64,000 nucleotides of DNA, from positions 51,887,516 to 51,951,515 of the forward strand of contig NC_030685.2 in NCBI RefSeq assembly GCF_000004195.4, given 5' to 3'. Below are positions 54,898 to 64,000 of this stretch, one piece after another (the stretch's first letter is position 1; the number at the start of each line of letters is the position of its first letter). The position numbers and the translations under genes were made by a program. The DNA is from Xenopus tropicalis (lineage: Eukaryota > Chordata > Amphibia > Anura > Pipidae). Under the pieces are notes generated by a model. It was given only the letters and a program-made list of their open reading frames with translations. It did no database searches and was not told where the DNA came from.

Positions 54898-55639
54898 ATA
54901 GCTCTGTCTGCTGTAAAAGGTTGAGTTTTGTGTTGTTTACCACCCCTTTCTGCATGGTATGCTTTACTGCTTTTTTACTACCTAAGCCGTGTTCCTACAT
55001 AGTTTAGACTGGACTTGTGGAAAAGTGTTTCCAATTATTATATCAACTTTTTAACTCAGTTCCAATAAATTCTAATATAATCCTTCCTGAAATTATTATT
55101 ATTCTATAGTATATAGCAAAACTTGGTCTTTCTTGATTTGATGCGTTGTTATCTTTCTCACAGGAAGTTACTTATTTGACCTTATTTTTTGGAGCTGTGC
55201 TTAGGGCCATGTCAGACTAACTAAAGTTAGCGTTGATACGCCTGCAACACAGAACATTCACCAGTTATTGTGGCTTCAAAATTATATTCCCTTAGAAACC
55301 AGACCACCTAGTAATATTTGAAGTTTTAACAAAACCACAGCGGGGTTTAACAAACATGAGAAAAAAGGCAGAACTTTCAGGTGAGGGAAAAGAGCAGAAA
55401 ACGTGAACTGAAAAACACATTGTGCTTATGCTTGCAGATTTTATTAGCCACAGTTACCAAAAAGAAAACTCTCTGCCTCAACCTATCAGACTCTCCCCTT
55501 CCTTCCAAACTTTCAAACGCTCCCAAAAGGCCCATATGGAAGCATATGCAATGTATCTAAACTGATTAGACATTTATATATGTATCATAAATCATCGATC
55601 AGTATCCATATTACATTTGTTTCAATGTACCCTCAACCC
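54898..55639. other. No gene seen
   Basis: AT-rich; no recognised element. Confidence 0.4.
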
Positions 55640-55795
55640 CTGTAGATTGTAAGCTCTTTCGAGCAGGGCCCTCTGGTTATAATGTTACTCTGTATACCCT
55701 TGTTTGTTAAACTTTTTAAGACCCATTTTGGTTTAAATTTATTGTGAAGCACTGCATATTTGCTGGCGCAATATAAATAAATGATGATGATAAAA
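55640..55795 (+). repeat. SINE-like tail repeat
   Basis: TGTAGATTGTAAGCTCTTTC and GAGCAGGGCCCTCTGG, later ATTGTGAAGCACTGCATATT and GGCGCAATATAAATAAATG, ending in TGATGATGA. This order is that of a widespread vertebrate SINE/LINE-derived tail. Family not named. Confidence 0.5.
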
Positions 55796-56112
55796 ATTAT
55801 TCATACACAAAGCCAAGTAAATATTTACAATTAACAAAACTGCTATGTAACATTTCCATTTTTTTCCTTATATGTTGTGCTTACAGAGCAACAACCTGTG
55901 AAACTAAAAGCTTTAGACTCATTCTGTAATATCTAATAAGTTGATGGTTGACACAAGGCACATTTTTTGTTTAAGAATTATAAAATTCCAGCACAGGTTC
56001 ATGTCCTCCTACACATATTTTTTGAATTGTTTAGGGTAAAATGAATACAATATCTCATGTATTTCAGAAAACAAGAGCAGGAAAATTCAGGATATTATCA
56101 ATTGTACAAATG

Positions 56113-57405
56113 TAGTTACATAAGGTTGAAAAAAGTCCATTAAGTTCAACCTTTCCAAGTGAACCCAGCACACACAAACCTATACTGACCTATCTATACA
56201 CTAGACATACATAAACCATATATACCAACATCAATGCTGTAGATTTTAGTATCACAATAGCCTTGGATACTATGCTTGTTCATAAAACCATCCAAGCCTC
56301 TCTTATTAACGAAATCTGCAATCACAGCCTCACTGACCCAACCATGAAAAACCATCTTCACTGCTTCAAATTCCTCTAATCTACCAGTTTAGTTGCACAT
56401 GTCTGCACTCTCTCCAGCTCATTAATATCCTTCTTAAGGACTGCAGCTGCACTGCATACTCATCCCTTGAGTCAATGCACTTTTTTATGCAAGACAGCAC
56501 TTTATTTGCTTTAGTAGCCAATGAATGACATTGACATTGGAATTACACAACTTGTCACCTACAAAAATTCCCAGATCCTTCTCAATTAAGGATCCCACAC
56601 TACCATTTAGTGAATAAGTTGTATTGATATTATTTCTACCAAAGTGCATAACTTTTCCACAGTTTTCCAACTTTGTCAAATCTCTCTGCAAAGTGGCAGC
56701 ATCCTGTACCGTTTTGACAATTTAGTATCATCAGCAAAAATAGAAACAGTACTTTCTATTAATACACAAGTTAAAAAGCAAAGGGCCAAGGACTGACCCC
56801 TGTGGTACTCCACTAACAACACTTGCCCAATTAAAAAATGTTATATTTGTCAATATGCGTTGTAATCTATCCTTCAGCCAGTTCCTTATCCAAGTACAAA
56901 TATTATGTTCCAGGCCAATACGCCTCAATTTTATCATTAACTTTCTGTGCGGTACTGTATCCAATGCTTTAGCAAAGTCCAAGTAGATGACATCCTCTGC
57001 CATTCCAGCATCGAGGTTCCTGCTCACATTATATAAAGGCAACTAAATTAGTCTGGCAAGATCTTATAGTATTGTGATTTGCTATATAGTCAAGTACCCT
57101 ATCCCTTATTACCCCTTCCAAAAGCTTTCCTACCGCTGATGTCAGACTAACAGGTCTATAGTTTTCAGGCTGAGAAAACTATCCCTTTTTGAATAACAGA
57201 AGCACATTAGCAATTCACCAGTCCCCCAGCACCATGCCAGACCTCAATGAACCCTGAAAAATTAAGTGAAGAGGTTTGGCAATCACAGAGCTAAGCTTTT
57301 TTTAATACCCTGGGGTGATTACCACCCAGTCCTGGACCTTTGTTTACCATTACATGTTCCAATCCAGTTTTGAATTTCCTCCTGAGTGACCCATGCTTCA
57401 GTAGT
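56113..57405 (-). mobile_element. CR1-like LINE copy E, degraded
   Basis: The 3' end is GTTACATAAGGTTGAAAAAAG at 56113. The copy runs through C-terminal text, motif C and motif B to CCTGAGTGACCCATGC near 57405, the same extent as the start of copy C. Fragments open at 56485-56691 and at 56731-57042 (VIYLDFAKALDTVPH motif [17 protein letters not shown] motif B). Several internal deletions, one between about 56340 and 56400. Confidence 0.85.
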
Positions 57406-58282
<877 letters not shown>

Positions 58283-58593
58283 AATACATTCTATACATAT
58301 CGAACTTAAAAGTGAACTACCCCCCAAAATTTGGTTTTACACAGAACTGACTGCCAGGAAATTCACACAAACACAACTGTGCTTGTGGTCGCACATGACC
58401 CCTTTTGTGTCTTTAATCACATAACCTCAAAAACAACATGCAGACTTGGCAGTTCGGGCATCTCAACAACATAGTAATTGGGACAGTCTCATTATGGGGT
58501 TTAACACAGAAATTAGTTAGTAAATACATAATACACAAGAGCCATGAATGTCATTTATGTCACAAGACACACAGGAATTATGAAAAATAATAG

Positions 58594-58736
58594 AGCCCCT
58601 GTTGTAAAACATGAGTATGCTAGAAGTCACCTCAGAGTTGAGCTCAGAAATGACCTGTTTATATGCCCATGGAATTCCTCAGTGACTTACAATATCCTTA
58701 TATTTTTAAAGCGAATCTTTATATTTCAAGGGGAAA
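58594..58736. repeat. Palindromic MITE (CCCCTATTGTAAAACA type), diverged copy
   Basis: GCCCCTGTTGTAAAACATGAG, then GTCACCTCAGAGTTGAGC and the inverted GGAATTCCTCAGTGACTTAC. It matches 63105-63232 with divergence; the right end is degraded. Confidence 0.55.
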
Positions 58737-58988
58737 ATACAGTATACCGCTTTATCATATAAGATCATTAGTGTGGACATATGTAAACAGTTTGCTTAAA
58801 TACTAAACATCTGAACTTACACACACACACACATGAATTCTCCCTTCTTAATTAACCCAATCAGAGACATTTATGTTTAAGTGACTGATTGACTCAAAGG
58901 TGTTGCATTTAAGTATTGTACTTATGTTATAACTGGAACATATATCTAGAAATAATTTTCACACTACCTCAAAATTATGCTACATTTA

Positions 58989-59083
58989 TTAGCGACCTCC
59001 TTTAAGAGCCTTCAAAATAATGTCCTCTAAAATGTTATTCTTTCTAGCAATCTCTAAGTAGTTTTGTCCACAGGTAAGCAGGG
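58989..59083 (-). CDS. Candidate terminal coding exon of a host gene
   Basis: On the minus strand, after an AG that could serve as acceptor (…AACTTTAG, about 59084), 31 codons read SLLTCGQNYLEIARKNNILE then DIILKALKGGR and TAA at 58989-58991. An AATAAA overlaps the stop. The composition is protein-like (a charged helix) and the region matches no repeat in this window. The pattern LLxxGxNxLEIA is loosely reminiscent of an ankyrin-type helix pair, which is inference only. The frame extends upstream past the AG, so the exon start is a guess, and the polypyrimidine tract is weak. It may be chance. Confidence 0.25.
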
Positions 59084-59173
59084 ACCCTAAAGTTACATTG
59101 TAAAGCCATGGGCTTCCAGTTGGACAGCCATAATGTAGGAGATGAAAACTGCAATCATTGCTGTTAAGTAACA

Positions 59174-59737
59174 TACATAATGAGTAACTGGAGTGCCATG
59201 TTTATATTAGATACCATTACATCACAAGTCTTTAAAAAAAAATCTTGAAGGAGGAGCCACAGAAAATGAGACTATAACTTTAGAAGTAGCAGTAGCTACT
59301 GACAAACCTATGGCTTACAGGTTTCACAGATTGAGAAACTCTGTTTTATACAATAATTAAATATTAATGAAAGTGCATTAATCCAGTACATATATTCAGC
59401 AAGAATGGGTCTTAGAATAATCTTGCTAAGAAAATGATTTCATCATAACGAACCTGCAAAAAGTGGTTTGACTTATCTCTGCTAGTCTGAGTGATATATA
59501 GATTAACGTTTAACTTCAGCCCCATTAAGTAGGGAAAAAAGGTGGGGCATATAGAGACCCATATATACAGAAGTTTCTGTGGTTTAAGTGTTATATGAAA
59601 CATAAGAAACAAACTGCTTTGTGGAAAGTATCATGTGTATTAAATTGTATTGCAACTTCTTTAACTCATCACAGTCAAGAGATTTATGGGGATCACAGGA
59701 AAGAACAGAATAGATGTAGGGGAGAGAAGTGAAACCC
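59174..59737. other. No gene seen
   Basis: AT-rich; no recognised feature. Confidence 0.4.
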
Positions 59738-60044
59738 TGTGGCTCTGGCACACGGGGACAAATCTACTGTGTCTCAGGCGACTAATCTCCCCCAAATGAC
59801 ATCCCACCGGCGAAAATGTAAATCACCAGTGGGATGGCATACACAGCGGCGCGATTTCACTGAAATCACACAAGTTTCCTCTCGAGGCAACTTGCGCGAT
59901 TTCACTGAAATCGCGCCGCCACGTGTGCCATCCCACCGGCGATTTACATTTTCGCTGGTGGGATGGCAATCCGGGGAGATTAGTCGCCCGCGAACAGGCA
60001 GTTTTGTTGCGGGCGACTAATCTCCCCGTGTGCCAGAGCCCTAA
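59738..60044. mobile_element. Palindromic MITE with GGCTCTGGCACACGGGG ends
   Basis: Inverted ends GGCTCTGGCACACGGGGA and CCCCGTGTGCCAGAGCC. The two ~150 bp arms pair almost throughout: GGCGACTAATCTCCCC both ways, CATCCCACCGGCGAAAATG against CATTTTCGCTGGTGGGATG, GCGCGATTTCACTGAAATC twice. The centre is near TCCTCTCGAGG (59879). Because the arms are mirror images, both strands encode near-identical peptides (RKCKSPVGWHT on each). No gene is implied. Confidence 0.75.
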
Positions 60045-60754
60045 GCTGGAGCAAATGTAAATCTGCCCCTTCATTTTAGTTAATAAAGATATAATGAACA
60101 AAAGGCTTATTATTGTATAGTCATAGAAATCTTCAGTGACTTATAATATCCTTATATTTTACAATAGGGGGTACATTCATTTTTATATATTTAAGTATAT
60201 TACCCTTTTCAACAAGTAAAACATCTGAAGTTCCAGAAATAAATATATATAATAATATATATAATAAACATATTAATAGAAAAGTAAGCATATGGAAGCA
60301 AGATCCTTGGTAGCAGAAGAAGGTAAATAAGTTGATGGAAACAGGTAGAAAGCAGTGGTTTTAAACCACTTGTTTTCTTTTTTTTGGGTGAGAAACCAGT
60401 TAATGAATGCTTCCTACTCAACACTAAATTTAAAGAGAACTAATTATATTCTTTTCTATTGTGTTTGTCAAGCAAAATACATTTAACTAAAAAAGTAGTT
60501 AATAGTGTTTCCTTCAGTAGTGGAATCACAGCAAGCAGGCAGGTGCTAGTTTGTGGGCACTGTTATTAATGCAAGCTTTGCATCATGCCAAAATCTTGTT
60601 TGTGTGTCAGGGGCACCTGGTGCTCATACCTATGCACTGGCTATACAATTAAATAGTGAGGAGGGAGAAGGAGGGGGAAAGTGAGTGCTGAATGGAAAGT
60701 GAAAGCAATTGTCTGCCATGCCTCTATGCCTAATGCATAGAGGCGGGGAAGGTA
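60045..60754. other. No gene seen; short MITE half and a hairpin
   Basis: At 60121-60172 lies half of the CCCCTATTGTAAAACA-type palindrome. At 60720-60744 a perfect 10 bp stem (GCCTCTATGC / GCATAGAGGC) with a 5-base loop stands just before LINE F. Confidence 0.5.
60121..60172. repeat. Half copy of the palindromic MITE (CCCCTATTGTAAAACA type)
   Basis: CTTCAGTGACTTATAATATCC then TTTTACAATAGGGGGTA equals the right arm of 63105-63232; the left arm is missing. Confidence 0.6.
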
Positions 60755-61712
60755 ATATACGAAAACTGCACTGGATACTCAAGGTGAGGCTTTACCAGAG
60801 ATCTATAAAGAGGCAAAATTATGTTTTCAACCATTGAGTCAATGCCCTTTTATAGGTACTTTATTTGCTTTAGTAGCCACAGAATGACACTGCCTGGAAT
60901 TAGACAACTTGTTATCTACAAAAACACCCAGATCCTTCTCCATTAAGGATACCCCCAAAACACTACCATTTAGTGTATAAGTTGCATTTGTATTATTTCT
61001 ACCAAAGTGTATAACTTTGCACTTGTCAACACTGAACCTCCTCCTGCATGGAACTTATAGTTTTGCACAATTTAGTATCATCAGCAAAAATAGAAACAGT
61101 AATCTCTATGCCCACCTCCAGGTCATTAATAAACAAGTTAAAAGCAAAGGACCAAGGACTGACCCCTGCGGTACTCCACTAACCACACTGGTCCAATTAG
61201 AAACTGTTCCATTTACCACCACTCTTTGTAATCTATCCTTCAGCCAGTTCTCTATCCAAGTACAATTATTTTGTTCTAGGACAATATTCCTCAATTTTAT
61301 ATAAACTTTCTGTGAGATCAAAGATCAAAAACTTTAGCAAAATCTAAGTAGATGTCATCCACTGCCAAGGTTCCTGCTCACCTCCTCATAAAAGGCAATT
61401 AAATTAGTCTGGCAAAATCTGTTAGGCATAAAACCATGCTGGAACCCTCTTATAGTATTGTGATTTGTAATGTATTCAAGTACCCTATCCCTTATTACCC
61501 CTTCCAAAAGCTTTCCTACTACTGATGTCAGACTAACAGGCCTATAAGTTTTCAGAATTATCAGAATGGGATCCTTTTTTAAATATCAGCACCATATTAG
61601 CAATTCGCCAGACCTTGAATCCTGAAAAATTAAGTGAAGAGGCTTGGCAATCACAGCATTGAGCTCATTTAATACCCTGGGATGAATATCATCCAGTCCT
61701 GGACCTTTGTTT
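60755..61712 (-). mobile_element. CR1-like LINE copy F, degraded, both ends lost
   Basis: LINE text runs from AAAACTGCACTGGATACTCAAG through motif C (TTTAGTATCATCAGCAAAAAT) and motif B (GACCCCTGCGGTACTCC) to ATGAATATCATCCAGTCC and TTTGTTTTGTATAAG at 61712. The 3' C-terminal part and tail are absent. The frame at 61106-61321 ends in the same [12 protein letters not shown] shift as copy C, from loss of one T in the same T-run. Confidence 0.85.
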
Positions 61713-61971
61713 TGTATAAGACTTACCTGTCAATCAAAATCTGACCCAGACCTTAGTATCAAGAGACCATGAAGACTGACAGAATTCTGAGAGTGAGATA
61801 CGGAAGAATAACTTGATTATTTTATAAACAGTACAGAATATTTAATTGATTATATTAAGAAAGTTTCCTATTTCAGTGAGATCAAGCTTTTCATTTTCGC
61901 GATAGATCTCCTTTAATCTTACTTACATGGGTGACAAAACGTCCTTGTTTCACCTCCATTAGCACCTGTGT

Positions 61972-62660
61972 CTGGCATTTTGCAAAGAGTGCCATTATTT
62001 AAAAAGGGTTTCTATACTGAGCTTGATAACTATAGGCATTTTAGTGTGACATCTCTGGTAGGAAAGCTATTGGAGGGAGCACTAAAGGATAATATATCAA
62101 AATACATTATTTTTTTTTTTGCATAATACAGCTTGGCTGACAACTTTAATTGCTTTCTATTAGTGATGAGCAAATCTGTCCTGTTTCACTGCAAACTGCA
62201 AACAAAAATTGCGAAACAGCAAAAAATTTGCGGCTTTTTTGGTGCACGCACCTGTTTTGATGTGTCCACACCTTTTTTAATGCGCCTGCACCTATTTTTT
62301 GCGCCCCAATTTTGTGGAAGTTTTGCAAAATGGTGAAATGCAGAATTTGCTGCAAATTTATCCCTGGAGAAAAAAAATCACTACTAATCTATAAGAAAGT
62401 GAGCAAAAACCTGAACTTGTAGCTAACTTGAGTTGAAGCGGATTTTGAGAAATAGTTTGATAAAGTACCACTAAGGTTACTAAGGTTACTAGTAAAGGAT
62501 ACTAATTAAATTAGGAAATACTGGCCTGGAACATAGTGTTTTATTTGCATAACTGGCTGAAAGGGATCTTTGGAGGTTCCTGGAAAAGCCTCACCTTAGT
62601 ATGCAGTGCAGTTAGGGCTCCAGTCTTTAGAAGAAAACTGGTTACATTGCATATATTTGT
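61972..62660 (+). mobile_element. CR1-like LINE copy G, heavily degraded, with nested MITE
   Basis: GTGCCATTATTTAAAAAGGG, TAACTATAGGCATTTTAGTGTG and GTAGGAAAGCTATTGGAGGG match the RT finger region of copy C. After the nested MITE (62161-62387), GAAAGTGAGCAAAAACCTG and TTAGGAAATACTGGCCTGG continue it. GCCTCACCTTAGTATGCAGTG follows after a large deletion. It lies in the opposite orientation to copy F. Confidence 0.7.
62161..62387. mobile_element. MITE with TAGTGATGAGCAAATCTG end, nested in LINE G
   Basis: The left end is TAGTGATGAGCAAATCTG and the right end is AAAAATCACTACTAA, flanked by TCTAT on both sides (62156-62160, 62388-62392). Removing it with one TCTAT restores continuity of the LINE text. 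The body has GCGCCTGCACC and TTTTGCGCCCC. Same family as 12156-12412. The superfamily is not certain. Confidence 0.65.
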
Positions 62661-63104
62661 ATGTGTAATACAAGGTGTTGAAGTAATATATGAATAATAA
62701 TTTATTGCATGATGCATATACATGTTTCTCTGCTGGAACAAGTCTTCCATTCGATGTAGTTAATATATATCTTGTCCTTGTGCAAAGGACGCAAAGTGAC
62801 ATTTTTTTTGTTACCAATAATGCAGCCATTTCCCTAGTCATGACCACCAAGTTATTTTACTCGCTCCATTTTTGAAATCTTTACTTCATTTCCACCTGTT
62901 TTTACATACTACCCTATGAGTTTTATACATTTTCCCCAAATGTGCATTCAAAATCATATTTTCATTAAGATCTGCAGCACAAAGTAGGAAAAGAAAATGA
63001 AGGGATAATAGAAAGAAAGAAGGGGGGAAGTTGGTTGGAAAAGTAGGCGAGAGAAAATAGAGAAGGAATATAAAGTTATAATAAATTTAACATAGTGAAT
63101 AAAG
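62661..63104. other. No gene seen
   Basis: AT-rich with a purine-rich stretch (GAAAGAAAGAAGGGGGGAAG, about 63011); no feature assigned. Confidence 0.4.
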
Positions 63105-63232
63105 TACCCCTATTGTAAAACATAGGTATATAATATGTCACAGAGGAGTTCTATGACCATATAAATGCTTTTATACAGGTCATGGAACTCTGAGGTGACT
63201 TCTTATATCCTCATATCTTACAAAAGGGGGTA
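63105..63232. mobile_element. Palindromic MITE, best copy (TACCCCTATTGTAAAACA)
   Basis: A 128 bp near-palindrome. TACCCCTATTGTAAAACATA faces TATCTTACAAAAGGGGGTA, and GAGTTCTATGACCATATAAA faces TTTATACAGGTCATGGAACTC, with the centre at TGCTT. Two partial relatives lie within 5 kb upstream. Non-coding. Confidence 0.7.
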
Positions 63233-63596
63233 ATTTATTACAATATACATGTTTTAGTAAGTCAGGTGACAGAATTTACATCACTAAACTCCAATTATAA
63301 CTGATGACATCACTACGCATCATTTATAAGGATATGATTTACAGTCTGGTCATTTCCCTATGGGATCATATACTTATTAGAGAAACCAAACAATGGTTTA
63401 CAAACCCAGAGCAAAACAGTTCAAAGCAGTGCAGTTACATTTATTGTAATAACACATATACAGCAAAATTACACATGTAAGCGCAGTCAGCCCCCAGACA
63501 GAAGTGCTCTAAAAATGACTGTTAAAGGGTGCGCTCTTGCAGATGTCACAGTCAGTACTAATGGCTTGCACCTAGCAAGTACTATAGTTACAAGAA

Positions 63597-63720
63597 GGCC
63601 CAGACTGGCAATTTGTGGCTTTTGTCAAAATTCAAAGGGGCTGCTGTAAGATGCCATAGACAGTACTATTTATTGGGCAGGTGAGGGTGGGCCTGGGCCT
63701 ATTGACTCCCAGTCCAGTGG
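63597..63720. repeat. Dispersed repeat (GGCCCAGACTGGCAAT type), shortened
   Basis: AAGGCCCAGACTGGCAATTTG, GGGGCTGCTGTAAGATGCC and ATAGACAGTACTATTTATTGG, ending TGACTCCCAGTCCAGTGG. The ends are roughly inverted (CCCAGACTGG / CCAGTCCAG). I associate this text with a frequent Xenopus repeat; family not named. Confidence 0.5.
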
Positions 63721-64000
63721 TTACAAGCATCTTTATAATATCTTTATTATACAGTTATATCTCACAAAAACATTTCTTGTGCTAAACTGCCCAGTAGGAT
63801 GGACATCAGAGACATAACTTCCCTGCGAGATAACCCGTGACCCCTCCCGCCAATCAAAAAAAATCACAGGGGATCACTGAGGAAGCACAGGGTCTTCTTT
63901 CTCAGAAGTTCCACCACCGATGGAATAAAGTATGAACTGATCAGAAACAAATCCCCATTTGCCTATAGGAGTGGAACAACATCTTGTAGATCAGGAGCTG
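63721..64000. other. No gene seen
   Basis: Short terminal stretch of the window without a supported feature. Confidence 0.4.

Overview
This 64 kb window is vertebrate nuclear DNA made almost entirely of transposable-element remains on an AT-rich background. The repeat vocabulary points to a frog, most likely Xenopus. It includes TTAA-flanked elements ending in TTAAAGGAGAAGGAAAGG (T2/Kolobok type), CR1-like LINEs ending in a TATGTAAC-type octamer repeat, Tc1 elements with ~210 bp inverted ends, a Penelope-like fragment and several hAT-like and PIF/Harbinger-like MITEs. The species cannot be settled from the sequence alone. No complete host gene was recognised. One short minus-strand segment near 59.0 kb could be a terminal coding exon, and two other reading frames (38.0-38.4 kb and 42.0-42.3 kb) remain unexplained.

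Layout. 0-8 kb: nested MITEs, including two T2-type copies in opposite orientation that carry a Harbinger-like foldback at the same internal site; one of them also holds a solo LTR. 8.9-10.4 kb: a nearly complete Tc1 element whose transposase is broken by one frame break. 12-13.2 kb: MITEs. 15.9-17.3 kb: a 5'-truncated CR1-like LINE with a long open RT frame. 20-23.2 kb: nested MITEs and a Penelope-like C-terminal fragment. 26.7-27.3 kb: a LINE 3' end in which a 41 bp unit has expanded to ten exact-length copies. 29-30.5 kb: a hAT-like element with a perfect 8 bp target duplication and a CpG-rich foldback. 31.5-33.95 kb: a divergent tandem array whose units carry CCAAT and GC-box motifs, interrupted by two MITEs. 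34.1-34.8 kb: half of a second Tc1 copy. 39.85-40.23 kb: an element built from six successive hairpins. 42.9-46.5 kb: a LINE broken by a foldback and by a MITE that itself holds a Tc1 element. 48.9-50.6 kb: the longest LINE copy. 53.4-57.4 kb: degraded Tc1 and LINE remnants. 58-63.7 kb: a (TGA)37 microsatellite, palindromic MITEs and further LINE debris.

The elements do not form a pathway. Their relation is stratigraphic: cut-and-paste elements and MITEs sit inside older LINEs and inside each other, so the order of insertion can be read. Non-autonomous elements here would depend on transposases encoded elsewhere, and every coding remnant of a mobile element seen is truncated or interrupted. 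Most long open frames inside the MITEs are by-products of their palindromic structure, not genes.
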